Virus record (IMG/VR): IMGVR_UViG_3300008451_000398
Span: 1 to 34,250 of that record
Length of the DNA: 34,250 nt
Strand: one strand, 5' to 3'
Source: a virus
How positions within the stretch are numbered: position 1 is the first letter of the stretch; the number at the start of each line of letters is the position of its first letter. The notes under the pieces were generated by a model, which was given only the letters and a program-made list of their open reading frames with translations, did not search any database and was not told the origin of the DNA. Below are positions 16,063 through 22,844 of the stretch, piece after piece. A program made the translations under genes and the position numbers.

Positions 16063-16066
16063 TGTT

Positions 16067-16276
16067 TTAGTTTTTAAAGGTTTCGTTGTAGTAATGAGTT
16101 CCTAATTCTTCAGTAGCATCGTAATACTCTTGTCTATTACCATAAGTTACTGCATTTTGAATTTGCTTTTTTTCTTTTTCTAAAAGTTCTTCAATTAATT
16201 CTAAAGTGTCTAAAGGAAAGTTTTTAATTCCTTTTTTACCAATATGAATCATTAATTCTTGCATTGCTGTTTTCAT
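16067..16276 (-). CDS. Small conserved early protein (YYNETF type)
   Basis: A 69-residue protein with an N-terminal AMQELM segment, a Lys/Glu helix (LIEELLEKEKKQIQNA) and the C-terminal HYYNETFKN. This AMQEL...YYNETF layout is familiar from short early proteins of Bacteroidetes phages; no function is known. The leader reads TTTAAAAACTAAAACT before ATG, and a TAAATTTG box lies 23 bp upstream. Confidence 0.65.
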   Translation of the reverse strand: MKTAMQELMIHIGKKGIKNFPLDTLELIEELLEKEKKQIQNAVTYGNRQEYYDATEELGTHYYNETFKN

Positions 16277-16298
16277 AGTTTTAGTTTTTAAAGTTTAT

Positions 16299-16306
16299 CA
16301 AATTTA
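16299..16306 (-). promoter_or_regulatory. Possible promoter -7 box
   Basis: TAAATTTG on the minus strand fits the Bacteroidetes -7 consensus and would start transcription about 16 bases before the gene at 16276. No TTG is found 17-23 bp upstream, so it is weaker than the other promoters listed. Confidence 0.4.
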
Positions 16307-16341
16307 CAAATAACTTTTTAATGTTGTATTTTTATTTTAAA

Positions 16342-16491
16342 TTATTTTACTAATTTAGATTGATTATAAATAAATGCTTTCTTTTGTAGTACTCTTGCTC
16401 TAATTGAGTGAATACTAACCAGCCTATGTTGTCCGTTAATAAACAATTCAACTTGTGTGTCGAATTGGTCTTTTAGTAAATTGTATTCCAT
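16342..16491 (-). CDS. 49-residue basic protein behind the RepA-like ATPase
   Basis: ATG at 16489-16491 opens MEYNLLKDQFDTQVELFING and the frame ends with TAA at 16342-16344. The start is 1 base past the stop of the ATPase gene (TAATATG). The C-terminal half is basic (RARVLQKKAF). It is the last gene of the replication operon. Function unknown. Confidence 0.6.
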   Translation of the reverse strand: MEYNLLKDQFDTQVELFINGQHRLVSIHSIRARVLQKKAFIYNQSKLVK

Positions 16492-16492
16492 A

Positions 16493-17329
16493 TTAAAATC
16501 CGTTTTCAATTAAATAAGGTAAAGCATCTTTGTTTATATCAAAAGTAAAGTCATCAAATCGGTAGCCTCGTGAATAAGGATTACTTACTTTTATACTTCT
16601 GTCATCTTGTATTTCTAAGTCGATAACTGTTTCGGCTTTCTTTAAAACGTATGTACCTAAATGCCCTAAAGGTTTATTTGTTACTGCTGATTTATGTATA
16701 ATAGTTGTTATGTGTATGTTATATTCATAAGTCCATTTCATAATATAATCAGATGCTTCTTTACTCATAACAATATCATTTGTATTTTCTACCAAGTCAG
16801 CTATTCCATCAATAGAAACTAATTTTACAGGGTGTTTATATTTATGCTGATTTTTTAAGCAATGGTCAATAAGTAAAAGTCTTTCATTACTACTTAAATG
16901 CCTTGTTGCATAACCTATGTAATTATCGTTTGAAGCTCCTACCATTTCAATAACACGTCTAAACGTTCTTTGTGTGTAATATTTACCTTGTTCAGTATCA
17001 AAGTCCAAAATAGTATATTCGCTATCTCTATGACTTCTAATGTTTGGAAATAGTATTGAACTATTACCATCAATGTAACACGCTAAAAAAGCCGATTTTA
17101 AGAAAGTCTTTTTACTTTTTGATGTTGCTATAATTGCTGAAAACTCACTTGCTGTCATTATTGGCGTTGGGTAAAACTTACCTTTGTACTCATGCGTTCC
17201 AATAGAAAGTAAAATTTCGGGGTGTAGCATTTCTTCTGAAAGGTCAACAAAACAATCCTTTTCTATTTTGTCTAAATCAACTACACTTTCAGTAGATATA
17301 TTTTCTAATTCGTTAAAGTCTAAATTCAT
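16493..17329 (-). CDS. RepA-like RecA-fold ATPase/helicase
   Basis: A 278-residue protein of the RepA/AAA_25 class. The P-loop region reads ASEFSAIIATSKSKKTF, with A68-T-S-K-S-K-K-T75 where a Walker A would be G-x-x-G-x-G-K-T; relatives, from memory, have GKAKSKKTF. Walker B is VKLVSIDG with D174, followed by the sensor-like IIHKS and GHLGT at 222-226. It is likely to unwind DNA or load the replisome at the phage origin. It follows the initiator, loader-like and 142-residue genes with 2-3 base gaps. Confidence 0.72.
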   Translation of the reverse strand: MNLDFNELENISTESVVDLDKIEKDCFVDLSEEMLHPEILLSIGTHEYKGKFYPTPIMTASEFSAIIATSKSKKTFLKSAFLACYIDGNSSILFPNIRSHRDSEYTILDFDTEQGKYYTQRTFRRVIEMVGASNDNYIGYATRHLSSNERLLLIDHCLKNQHKYKHPVKLVSIDGIADLVENTNDIVMSKEASDYIMKWTYEYNIHITTIIHKSAVTNKPLGHLGTYVLKKAETVIDLEIQDDRSIKVSNPYSRGYRFDDFTFDINKDALPYLIENGF

Positions 17330-17331
17330 AA

Positions 17332-17760
17332 TTAAGTATAGTTTTCAATTTCTTTTAATAAGTCGTTTGCTGAATTGTAAAATGATTTTTCAACTACTTC
17401 TTTACTCCAAGTCTTTTTTAATTTATCTAAAACCGCTTCTGGTGTTTCTTGCTTTTGTAGTTCTATCAAGTTTAAATCATAAGTTAATAATTCTATTTGT
17501 CTGTCAAGCGGAATATTTAACTGAAATTTTAGTTCTTTAATTGCGAATTTAACATCTTTATAATGGTGTATATTTTGACGTAAAAATACACAAAGTAATT
17601 TAGCATATAAAAGATTATCTTTTGTTAAAGTCTTTGAGGATTCGTTTATAAATTCATCAAGGTTTTTAAGTGCTTCAATATCTTCTTTGTAAATTCTTTC
17701 TTTGTTACGTTTAAAAGCGTTAAATATCTTTGTTACGTGTCGTTTGTGTTCCCAAGACAT
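17332..17760 (-). CDS. Replication-operon helical protein, unknown
   Basis: A 142-residue, entirely helical and charged protein (MSWEHKRHVTKIFNAFKRNK start). It lies between the loader-like gene (3-base gap) and the ATPase gene (2-base gap), so the three are co-translated. This placement suggests a partner in helicase loading or initiation, but no motif confirms it. Confidence 0.55.
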   Translation of the reverse strand: MSWEHKRHVTKIFNAFKRNKERIYKEDIEALKNLDEFINESSKTLTKDNLLYAKLLCVFLRQNIHHYKDVKFAIKELKFQLNIPLDRQIELLTYDLNLIELQKQETPEAVLDKLKKTWSKEVVEKSFYNSANDLLKEIENYT

Positions 17761-17763
17761 AAG

Positions 17764-18084
17764 TTATATTTTTAAACTTTTATTATTTTTTTCTTTCATA
17801 AATTCACGAATCCAAAAACAAATTTCTTGCGTACTTAATTTATAAGTTCTGCCATACTTACCACTTGAACCATTACGAATTGCTTTTCTAATTTCGTTTA
17901 AACTTAAAAAACTAAATTCATCTTTTATAAAATCAGAAGTATCTTGAATGTTTAAAAGTTCCATTTGAGTTCTATCCATTGCAATAATTAAAGATTGAAA
18001 TAAATCATCTTTTAATTCCTGTTGATTTAATTGCTTCAGTAATAAGTTTGAATTGTTCGGTGTCTGTAATTTTTGTAGTTCCAT
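17764..18084 (-). CDS. Replication-associated loader-like protein
   Basis: A 106-residue protein with FSFLSLNEIRKAIRNGSSGKYGRTYKLS-type residues around 58-85, then QEICFWIREF; this layout is often found beside initiators in Bacteroidetes phages. The frame overlaps the initiator gene by 80 bp, which is long, so an internal ATG at residue 37 (start near 17976) is a possible true start. The role in helicase or primase loading is inferred. Confidence 0.6.
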   Translation of the reverse strand: MELQKLQTPNNSNLLLKQLNQQELKDDLFQSLIIAMDRTQMELLNIQDTSDFIKDEFSFLSLNEIRKAIRNGSSGKYGRTYKLSTQEICFWIREFMKEKNNKSLKI

Positions 18085-18751
18085 TGTTATTATTATTAAT
18101 TGTTATTTCATCATTAAAACGCTCTTGATTTAAATAAGTTGTAGCGTGCGGAAAAGTATATTCTTTAAATGGTTTGTTATTTACAAAATAAGGTAAATGC
18201 TCTTCAATTTTTTGTTTTTGTTCTTTAGATAATTTATTAAATTTTTCTTCGGCTTTTTTCTTATTTGTTTTATTTGGGTACATACTCCAAAAATCATTAA
18301 AAGAATATTCTAAAACTTCAACTTCTAAAAAATCTGTAATAGGTTCTATGTAATATGTATTATGTTTTATTATACTATCATTGCTTTGTACAATGCTTTC
18401 ATCTTGCTTTGTTAAATGCTTTTTACTTGCTTTATCAAGTGCTTTATCAAGTGCTTTGTCAAAATTTGATATAGCTACAATGTTGCTACTGTATTGGTTT
18501 TTTGATTTTTCAATCAATTCTATTAAACCAAATTCAACTAATTCATTTAAAGTTTGAATGTAAGTATTATAACTTCTTATTCCAATAGCCTCTTTACTCA
18601 TTTCAGTAGGTAATCCGAATTTCTTTTTCCACCCTAAACGATTGCAATGCTCAACTATAAATAAATATAATGCACAATGATTAGGTTTAATTTTTTCGGG
18701 ATTCTCAAAAGCAAAATCCCAAAATGCTCGAGTTAATTTAAAATAATCCAT
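18005..18751 (-). CDS. Replication initiator with winged-helix domain (O/DnaD-like)
   Basis: A 248-residue protein starting MDYFKLTRAFWDFAF; the ATG at 18751 is preferred to a TTG five codons upstream because the typical family sequence begins there. Residues ~20-90 form a winged helix (ALYLFIVEHCNRLGW ... EAIGIRSYNTYIQTLNELVEFGLIEL). A linker has the tandem repeat ALDKALDKA. The C-terminal part, FWSMYPNKTNKKKAEEKF ... FPHATTYLNQERF, is that of phage replisome organisers. It should bind the origin and recruit the helicase. It is controlled by its own promoter and a structured leader. Confidence 0.8.
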   Translation of the reverse strand: MDYFKLTRAFWDFAFENPEKIKPNHCALYLFIVEHCNRLGWKKKFGLPTEMSKEAIGIRSYNTYIQTLNELVEFGLIELIEKSKNQYSSNIVAISNFDKALDKALDKASKKHLTKQDESIVQSNDSIIKHNTYYIEPITDFLEVEVLEYSFNDFWSMYPNKTNKKKAEEKFNKLSKEQKQKIEEHLPYFVNNKPFKEYTFPHATTYLNQERFNDEITINNNNNGTTKITDTEQFKLITEAIKSTGIKR

Positions 18752-18763
18752 AATATTATATAA

Positions 18764-18860
18764 CAAAAAACCCTGTCAGTTTCGAGGTGGTGGCTCTACT
18801 CCTGACAAGGTTGTTTAATTGTAAATTTTTAGTTGTAATAAATCCACCACAGATATTACT
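18764..18860 (-). promoter_or_regulatory. Structured leader RNA with two complementary loops
   Basis: Two hairpins fill the leader of the initiator gene. Hairpin 1 (stem 18835-18840/18854-18859) shows GUGGUGG in its loop; hairpin 2 (stem 18771-18779/18802-18810, 9 bp with one G-U) shows CCACCAC in its loop and is followed by six T. The two 7-base loop motifs (18844-18850 and 18787-18793) are exact complements, so they could form a kissing pair. Hairpin 2 could act as an attenuator just before the start codon. Confidence 0.6.
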
Positions 18861-18866
18861 TTAATA

Positions 18867-18896
18867 CAAATATACACAATTATTTTAATATACAAA
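18867..18896 (-). promoter_or_regulatory. Promoter of the replication operon
   Basis: TATATTTG at 18867-18874 with TTTG at 18893-18896, 18 bp apart, fits the Bacteroidetes consensus. The start would be near 18860, at the base of hairpin 1 of the leader RNA. A strong terminator for the upstream operon lies immediately before it. Confidence 0.75.
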
Positions 18897-18905
18897 CTAT
18901 TTTAT

Positions 18906-18935
18906 AAAAAAAAATCCCTAAATTTCTTCAGGGAT
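18906..18935 (-). terminator. Terminator of the early recombination operon
   Basis: ATCCCT and AGGGAT (18914-18919 and 18930-18935) form a 6-bp stem with a 10-base loop, followed on the minus strand by nine T. It separates the ERF/SSB operon from the replication promoter. Confidence 0.8.
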
Positions 18936-19007
18936 AATTAAATCAAATGTGTTTACTAATTCTTTAAATATTGGGTAATTGCTAAAAGGGTAAATCACTT
19001 TCTTCAT
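18918..19007 (-). CDS. Possible 29-residue peptide overlapping SSB-like gene end
   Basis: ATG at 19005-19007, in another frame of the SSB-like gene's last codons, opens MKKVIYPFSNYPIFKELV and ends at TAG inside the terminator stem. The composition looks protein-like and it uses most of the space up to the terminator, but it is too short to be sure. Listed as tentative. Confidence 0.3.
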   Translation of the reverse strand: MKKVIYPFSNYPIFKELVNTFDLIIPEEI

Positions 19008-19341
19008 CGTTTGCAATAGCCTTATTTCTTTGCTCTGAAGTAACTGCTTCAATTACTGGTGCAGTACTTTCATCTTTTGAAATATTCCACCCTTGAATTG
19101 AATTAAAGTACTTTGTTTCTCCTTGTGGATTAACCCACTCACGACCACGTAAATTAATACCTACTTTAACGTTTTGCCCGACTTTGTAATTATCTAATAT
19201 GTCACATTTATCTTGTGCAAACTCGATTAAAATATGCTGTACAAATTGTTCGTTTGTACTTACTACTAAGTTTCTTTTTTTGAAAGAACTACTAACTTGT
19301 TGTGTAGATTCTAAAACCTTAATTACTCCTGTAATTTCCAT
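18982..19341 (-). CDS. Single-stranded DNA-binding protein (DUF3127-like OB fold)
   Basis: A 119-residue protein beginning MEITGVIKVLESTQQVSS with a beta-rich core (VGQNVKVGINLRGREWV ... YFNSIQGWNI) as in the Bacteroidetes DUF3127 OB-fold family. The acidic end NDEESDLPF is like the SSB C-terminal tail that recruits partner proteins. It directly follows the ERF annealing gene (9-base gap), consistent with a role in recombination and replication. Confidence 0.75.
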   Translation of the reverse strand: MEITGVIKVLESTQQVSSSFKKRNLVVSTNEQFVQHILIEFAQDKCDILDNYKVGQNVKVGINLRGREWVNPQGETKYFNSIQGWNISKDESTAPVIEAVTSEQRNKAIANDEESDLPF

Positions 19342-19350
19342 AATTGTAAT

Positions 19351-19848
19351 TTATTTAAGTGTTAATTTTAATTTTTCTTTTAGTTCAAATTCTTGTGTTG
19401 TTGGTTTTGATATTGAAGTGTAAACCTTTTGTAATTCCGTTAAACTTTTACAAGCGTTTAATTTATCAATATTACTTAATTGCTGACCTCCAGCATCGGT
19501 ATCTTTGTCAGTTACTAAACCAAGTGCAGAAGATAACGCATAACGTCTAATATAAGTTATTGCACTTCCTAAAACTTGAAAGTCATTCATTCCTTTTAAC
19601 GTTACGCCTTGCGGAATATCTGTCAAACTTTCTATTTTTTCGCCTGATTCAATATGAAATATAATGGTTTTTACGCCTTGACCTTCTATTAATTGCGTGA
19701 ATCCAAGTCCATTTTCTTTTAATAATGGGTTAATGATTTCAAAAATTGCTGGTAAATCAGCGTAAGAATATCCATAACCTTGCGTTCCTTTGTGTATTAC
19801 TGGAACTTGTTGCTGAAAGTTAGCTAATGCTTTAAATAGGTTTTTCAT
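19351..19848 (-). CDS. erf: ERF-family single-strand annealing protein
   Basis: A 165-residue protein with the ERF core: LFKALANFQQQVP near the start, GYGYSYADLPAIFEIINPLL at about 24-43, GFTQLI, and the end of the core ITYIRRYALSSALGLVTDKDTD. ERF proteins coat ssDNA and anneal complementary strands for phage recombination or circularisation. The C-terminal ~40 residues are a charged tail. Neighbours are the SSB-like and, further on, NinB- and NinG-like proteins. Confidence 0.88.
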   Translation of the reverse strand: MKNLFKALANFQQQVPVIHKGTQGYGYSYADLPAIFEIINPLLKENGLGFTQLIEGQGVKTIIFHIESGEKIESLTDIPQGVTLKGMNDFQVLGSAITYIRRYALSSALGLVTDKDTDAGGQQLSNIDKLNACKSLTELQKVYTSISKPTTQEFELKEKLKLTLK

Positions 19849-19854
19849 AGTTAG

Positions 19855-20070
19855 TTATTTATTTCGTTTTCTGCTTAAATATTTTTGTTCTACATTCCAC
19901 GCTTTTAATCTTGCGTTTCGTATTTTCTTGTAGTTTTCATCTTCTAAATCTGTTTCAGTTGGTAATTGTCTTACTTCCATACCGAGATTAAAAAGATATG
20001 CTTTTTCGTTGTTGTTAAGTTCGTTGTAATGGTATTCACTTAACTTTAGATAATACTCTTTTGCTCCCAT
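19855..20070 (-). CDS. 71-residue hypothetical protein before ERF
   Basis: A helical protein rich in Tyr, Asn and Glu with a basic end (KYLSRKRNK). It is the first gene behind the promoter at 20090-20120 and precedes the ERF gene by 6 bases. No family recognised. Confidence 0.6.
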   Translation of the reverse strand: MGAKEYYLKLSEYHYNELNNNEKAYLFNLGMEVRQLPTETDLEDENYKKIRNARLKAWNVEQKYLSRKRNK

Positions 20071-20089
20071 AATTATTAATTTAGTTTGT

Positions 20090-20120
20090 CAAATTTAAAC
20101 ATTTTTTTGTTATAAAACAA
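20090..20120 (-). promoter_or_regulatory. Promoter of the ERF/SSB operon
   Basis: TAAATTTG at 20090-20097 with TTG at 20118-20120, 20 bp apart, fits the Bacteroidetes consensus. Transcription would start about 13 bases before the 71-residue gene. Confidence 0.7.
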
Positions 20121-20121
20121 G

Positions 20122-20307
20122 TTATTTTATATTAAAATGATTATAAATAGCTTGTATTAAAGTGTTTGCATTATAGAAGTCTTTAAACCAAAATAACTCC
20201 TTTTCAATAGTTCCTTTGCTACAATTAAAAAAGTCTGCTATTTCTTGTACTCTTTGACCTTGACATAGTAAATCAACTATTTCAATTTGTCTTTTTGTTA
20301 TTTCCAT
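20122..20307 (-). CDS. Stand-alone LuxR-type HTH regulator
   Basis: A 61-residue protein that is almost entirely a LuxR/GerE helix-turn-helix: ITKRQIEIVDLLCQGQRVQEIADFF followed by NCSKGTIEKEL. There is no sensor domain. It is encoded in the early minus-strand operon just before the ERF operon promoter, so it could control that promoter; this link is inference. Confidence 0.75.
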   Translation of the reverse strand: MEITKRQIEIVDLLCQGQRVQEIADFFNCSKGTIEKELFWFKDFYNANTLIQAIYNHFNIK

Positions 20308-20319
20308 ACTTTGCGAATA

Positions 20320-20454
20320 TTATTTTATGTTTAATTTTGTTTGCTCTTTCGAATATTTAAGTTTTAATAACTCTTTATTAACTTTCTCATCGTTTAAGCC
20401 ACATCTTCTTAATGTTTTCATAATGCTTAATAATTGTTCTATTCTTTCATTCAT
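20320..20454 (-). CDS. 44-residue basic protein
   Basis: ATG at 20452-20454 overlaps the stop of the 59-residue gene (ATGA) and the frame ends with TAA at 20320-20322. It begins MNERIEQLLSIMKTLRR and is Lys-rich later on. Function unknown. Confidence 0.55.
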   Translation of the reverse strand: MNERIEQLLSIMKTLRRCGLNDEKVNKELLKLKYSKEQTKLNIK

Positions 20455-20630
20455 GGTTTTCTATTTACGTCGTATACAATTGGTTTAGTTTTCAAATGCG
20501 GTAACTCTTTAGCCATTTCAACAACTTCTAAAGCTGTTTTTCTTTCGTTTTGTTTTGACTCGTAACAAATACCAGTATTTTGGTTTTTTGTTGTGTTTCG
20601 TGAGCTGTGTTTACTTGGTGCTAATTTCAT
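20451..20630 (-). CDS. 59-residue basic protein
   Basis: ATG at 20628-20630 overlaps the stop of the MazF-like gene by 4 bp and the frame ends with TGA at 20451-20453. It begins MKLAPSKHSSRNTTKNQN, a flexible basic part, followed by a helix (KTALEVVEMAKELP). Function unknown. Confidence 0.6.
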   Translation of the reverse strand: MKLAPSKHSSRNTTKNQNTGICYESKQNERKTALEVVEMAKELPHLKTKPIVYDVNRKP

Positions 20631-21034
20631 ATGTTTTTAAGTATAAATAGTTTTAATTCTTTAATTGCGTTGTTTAAAAATTTGTGATTATCATAAACGC
20701 CTATAAAATTTCTTTTTGCTCTTTCAATTTCAATAACTTTATATTCGTTTGAAAAATAAGTATTTCCGAAAAACCTTGATTTACTTTCACATAAGTAATG
20801 TATATTTTCAGTAGATGTTAAAGGTAAACAAATTACTTTATCTGTTTTAACTTTAATTATTACACAAGGTCTAATTTTTGAACCAGCTTGATGTTTGATT
20901 ACATCGCCTTTTTTTAGTGTAGTAGGAATAAATCTGTCATCAGTATCAACATCGTTTATTCTTGCAATAACATAACTACCTATGTAAGTTTTTTTAGGGT
21001 CAATATTTTCTATAATTTCGTTTTTACTTTTCAT
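20627..21034 (-). CDS. MazF/PemK-like fold protein
   Basis: A 135-residue protein containing LKKGDVIKH...KIRPCVIIKV and ICLPLTST at about 40-75, the beta-barrel signature of the MazF/PemK family (KGD, RPxVI, PLTS). The family includes mRNA-cleaving toxins but also non-toxic relatives. It overlaps the HTH protein gene upstream by 4 bp, an arrangement like a toxin-antitoxin pair. Toxicity is not shown; an inactive or repurposed phage protein is equally possible. Confidence 0.5.
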   Translation of the reverse strand: MKSKNEIIENIDPKKTYIGSYVIARINDVDTDDRFIPTTLKKGDVIKHQAGSKIRPCVIIKVKTDKVICLPLTSTENIHYLCESKSRFFGNTYFSNEYKVIEIERAKRNFIGVYDNHKFLNNAIKELKLFILKNI

Positions 21035-21306
21035 AAGTCTTGTATATAATTCATTTTAGATTCGTAAATATGATAAACTTCTGTTTCTTTAATTGTAAAA
21101 ACCTTTTCTACTTCAATTTCAATAATTTTAAAAACACGTTTAACATCTTCAATATTGTAGTAAAAAACGTAGTTATATCTATTTAGTTCTTTTTTTGCTG
21201 GCTCTACATTTGCTCTTTTTAATTCTTTTCTAACGTAGTTATAACTTCTTTCTACCATTGTCGCAATCTCTCGCATATCTAAATATAAAGTTTCGTTTGG
21301 TATCAT
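21031..21306 (-). CDS. Small HTH DNA-binding protein
   Basis: A 91-residue protein with a MerR/excisionase-like helix-turn-helix at about 10-32 (LDMREIATMVERSYNYVRKELK) and a wing ending YYNIEDVKRVFK. It overlaps genes on both sides by 4 bp. It may regulate early transcription or pair with the MazF-like protein that follows. Confidence 0.55.
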   Translation of the reverse strand: MIPNETLYLDMREIATMVERSYNYVRKELKRANVEPAKKELNRYNYVFYYNIEDVKRVFKIIEIEVEKVFTIKETEVYHIYESKMNYIQDL

Positions 21307-21530
21307 AGTTTAAAATGTGCGTTTATATTAAATAAAACCCTGTTTTTAGTTTCTTGGTAACTTTCATTGTTCCTTACTACTTCATGGCTGTAAATGGCTT
21401 CTAATTGCTTTTCAAGTAGTTGTTTTAAAAGTTTACCATTTTCATTAAGCGGTCTGCCATCGTCGATAGCTTCTAAAAGTAAATCGGAGCAAACCGCAAT
21501 CGTTTTAAGTTGTAAATCTTTAGTTATCAT
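21303..21530 (-). CDS. 75-residue hypothetical protein
   Basis: A helical protein (LQLKTIAVCSDLLLEAIDDG, LLKQLLEKQLEAIYSHEVV) with no known motif. It overlaps the DUF3310-like gene by 11 bp and the HTH gene by 4 bp. Confidence 0.6.
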   Translation of the reverse strand: MITKDLQLKTIAVCSDLLLEAIDDGRPLNENGKLLKQLLEKQLEAIYSHEVVRNNESYQETKNRVLFNINAHFKL

Positions 21531-21978
21531 ATTCCTTTAAATACAAATCGATTAAATGTTTTGTTTTTTCTAAATCTTCTTTGAAGTTTCCTTTTTTACG
21601 ACTTCTAACCACTCGCTTAATAATATCAAATTCGTAGCTATTAAGGTTTTGATTTTCACAGAATTGATAAATACTTCCTTTTGAATTATCGTAGTGTTTA
21701 GGTGTTTGTAAATCTGTAACGCTTTGAAGTTTTGCTGTTTGTGTTAATTCTTCTTTGTAAGATATTATTTCAGCGTAATTTTGACGAAGAAAAGACCATA
21801 ATAAAATCCAACTACCATTTTTAGAAAAACACCAATAATTATCTGTGCCATTGTTGTTTTTTTCGTTTATTGTTTTAAAATTTATTTCAAATGTTTCTAA
21901 ATTTGCTAAACATTTAACCTCTTTAGCATTTTTAAAATACTCTTTTATTTCTTCTAATGTTGGTTTTTTAGTTTCCAT
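21520..21978 (-). CDS. DUF3310-like early protein
   Basis: A 152-residue protein whose C-terminal third (YQFCENQNLNSYEFDIIKRV, then KKGNFKEDLEKTKHLIDLY) has the pattern of DUF3310, a domain common in phage early proteins and once described as nucleotide-kinase-like. The N-terminal two thirds contain a different, aromatic-rich part (NYWCFSKNGSWILLW). It overlaps the 54-residue gene by 11 bp. Function unproven. Confidence 0.55.
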   Translation of the reverse strand: METKKPTLEEIKEYFKNAKEVKCLANLETFEINFKTINEKNNNGTDNYWCFSKNGSWILLWSFLRQNYAEIISYKEELTQTAKLQSVTDLQTPKHYDNSKGSIYQFCENQNLNSYEFDIIKRVVRSRKKGNFKEDLEKTKHLIDLYLKEYDN

Positions 21979-22132
21979 ATACTTTAATTATTTTTTTGTT
22001 GTTAAATACTTGTGTTTCGATTATTACTCCTGTTGAAAGTTTTTCAATAGTTGTTCTTTTTGGTCTTCTTAGCAACTTATTTAATCGAGTTCTAAAGTTT
22101 ACCGCTTTTCTGTAAAGTGTGATTGTACTCAT
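21968..22132 (-). CDS. 54-residue basic protein
   Basis: ATG at 22130-22132 overlaps the stop of the 55-residue gene and the frame ends with TAA at 21968-21970. It is Arg/Lys-rich in the middle (LLRRPKRTTIEKL). Possibly nucleic-acid binding; not recognised. Confidence 0.58.
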   Translation of the reverse strand: MSTITLYRKAVNFRTRLNKLLRRPKRTTIEKLSTGVIIETQVFNNKKIIKVYGN

Positions 22133-22296
22133 AGTGTTTTAATTAATTCAGTTATTTGTTCCGTTAGTTTTCTTTGTTTTAAATTTAACATATCATCGTT
22201 TCCAAAGCACGTTAATTCAATTTCAATATTTTCTATTTTTCTTGCAAGGTCTTTTAATTCTAAAAGTTTTTCCTCGCTTATTATTGTTCCGTTCAT
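22129..22296 (-). CDS. 55-residue coiled-coil-like protein
   Basis: ATG at 22294-22296, TGA at 22129-22131. The sequence, MNGTIISEEKLLELKDLARK onward, is one long charged helix with leucine heptads. It is coupled to the next gene by a 4-base overlap. Function unknown. Confidence 0.6.
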   Translation of the reverse strand: MNGTIISEEKLLELKDLARKIENIEIELTCFGNDDMLNLKQRKLTEQITELIKTL

Positions 22297-22298
22297 CT

Positions 22299-22511
22299 TT
22301 AATCTTCTATTTGTTCGATTGCTAAATATTGTAAATCTTCTAATTGACTTTCAACTAATATTTCCATTATATCAATTCCATTAACAAAAGCGTTATAAAT
22401 TTCATAAACAGAACCGCAACCTGGATAGTCATGCGTTCTTTTTTCTCCTTCTTGATAATAACCATCTAATTCAAATTCGATTCCGTTATAATCTACTGTT
22501 ACTTTTTTCAT
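22299..22511 (-). CDS. 70-residue acidic early protein
   Basis: A protein with a beta-rich N-terminal half (MKKVTVDYNGIEFELDGYY) and an acidic helical end (MEILVESQLEDLQYLAIEQ). The low pI and early position would fit a DNA-mimic or host takeover protein, but this is speculation. Not recognised. Confidence 0.6.
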   Translation of the reverse strand: MKKVTVDYNGIEFELDGYYQEGEKRTHDYPGCGSVYEIYNAFVNGIDIMEILVESQLEDLQYLAIEQIED

Positions 22512-22523
22512 AATTATATTGTT

Positions 22524-22691
22524 TTAGTTTGAATAAATAAAAAAACCATTTCTTTTAAATCTAAAATAAAGATAATCCCCATTTTGTTTTATTGTTTTAC
22601 CTTTAAACTCTAATATTTTAATTTCGTTTGGTATTGTAGTCAATACTTTACCATTCTTATTAATTGGGTAACCTGTGATAGTTGCTTTCAT
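22524..22691 (-). CDS. 55-residue first gene of the leftward early operon
   Basis: ATG at 22689-22691 and TAA at 22524-22526. Sequence MKATITGYPINKNGKVLTTI onward, ending in an aromatic basic stretch (YLYFRFKRNGFFIYSN). It is the first gene behind the leftward early promoter at 22718-22750. Its leader AACAATATAATT is the same as that of the next gene. Function unknown. Confidence 0.62.
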   Translation of the reverse strand: MKATITGYPINKNGKVLTTIPNEIKILEFKGKTIKQNGDYLYFRFKRNGFFIYSN

Positions 22692-22717
22692 AATTATATT
22701 GTTTTAATTTGATAGGA

Positions 22718-22750
22718 CAAATATACAACCTTTTTTTTCAAACTAACAAA
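22718..22750 (-). promoter_or_regulatory. Leftward early promoter
   Basis: TATATTTG at 22718-22725 with TTTG at 22747-22750, 21 bp apart, on the minus strand. It fits the Bacteroidetes consensus and fires into the long run of small early genes. It lies back to back with the rightward promoter. Confidence 0.8.
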
Positions 22751-22789
22751 TTTTTGTTGTAATTTATAATTAATATAAATAACGTTTAA

Positions 22790-22822
22790 TTGTTGTAAGT
22801 TAAATTATTTTTTGTACATTTG
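22790..22822 (+). promoter_or_regulatory. Rightward early promoter
   Basis: TACATTTG at 22815-22822 with TTG at 22793-22795 (19 bp) or 22790-22792 (22 bp). Transcription would start near 22829, 16 bases before the first plus-strand gene. The AT-rich 40 bp between the two divergent promoters would be a natural site for a shared regulator. Confidence 0.78.
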
Positions 22823-22844
22823 TAAAAATTAAAACGATAAAATT

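Noticed and set aside
16299-16306. Counting TAAATTTG boxes here and at 12135 as full promoters
   Set aside because: Neither has a TTG 17-23 bp upstream, so they are kept only as weak candidates.
18752-18766. TTG start for the replication initiator at 18766
   Set aside because: The ATG at 18751 begins the conserved family sequence, and the TTG lies within the U tract of the leader hairpin.
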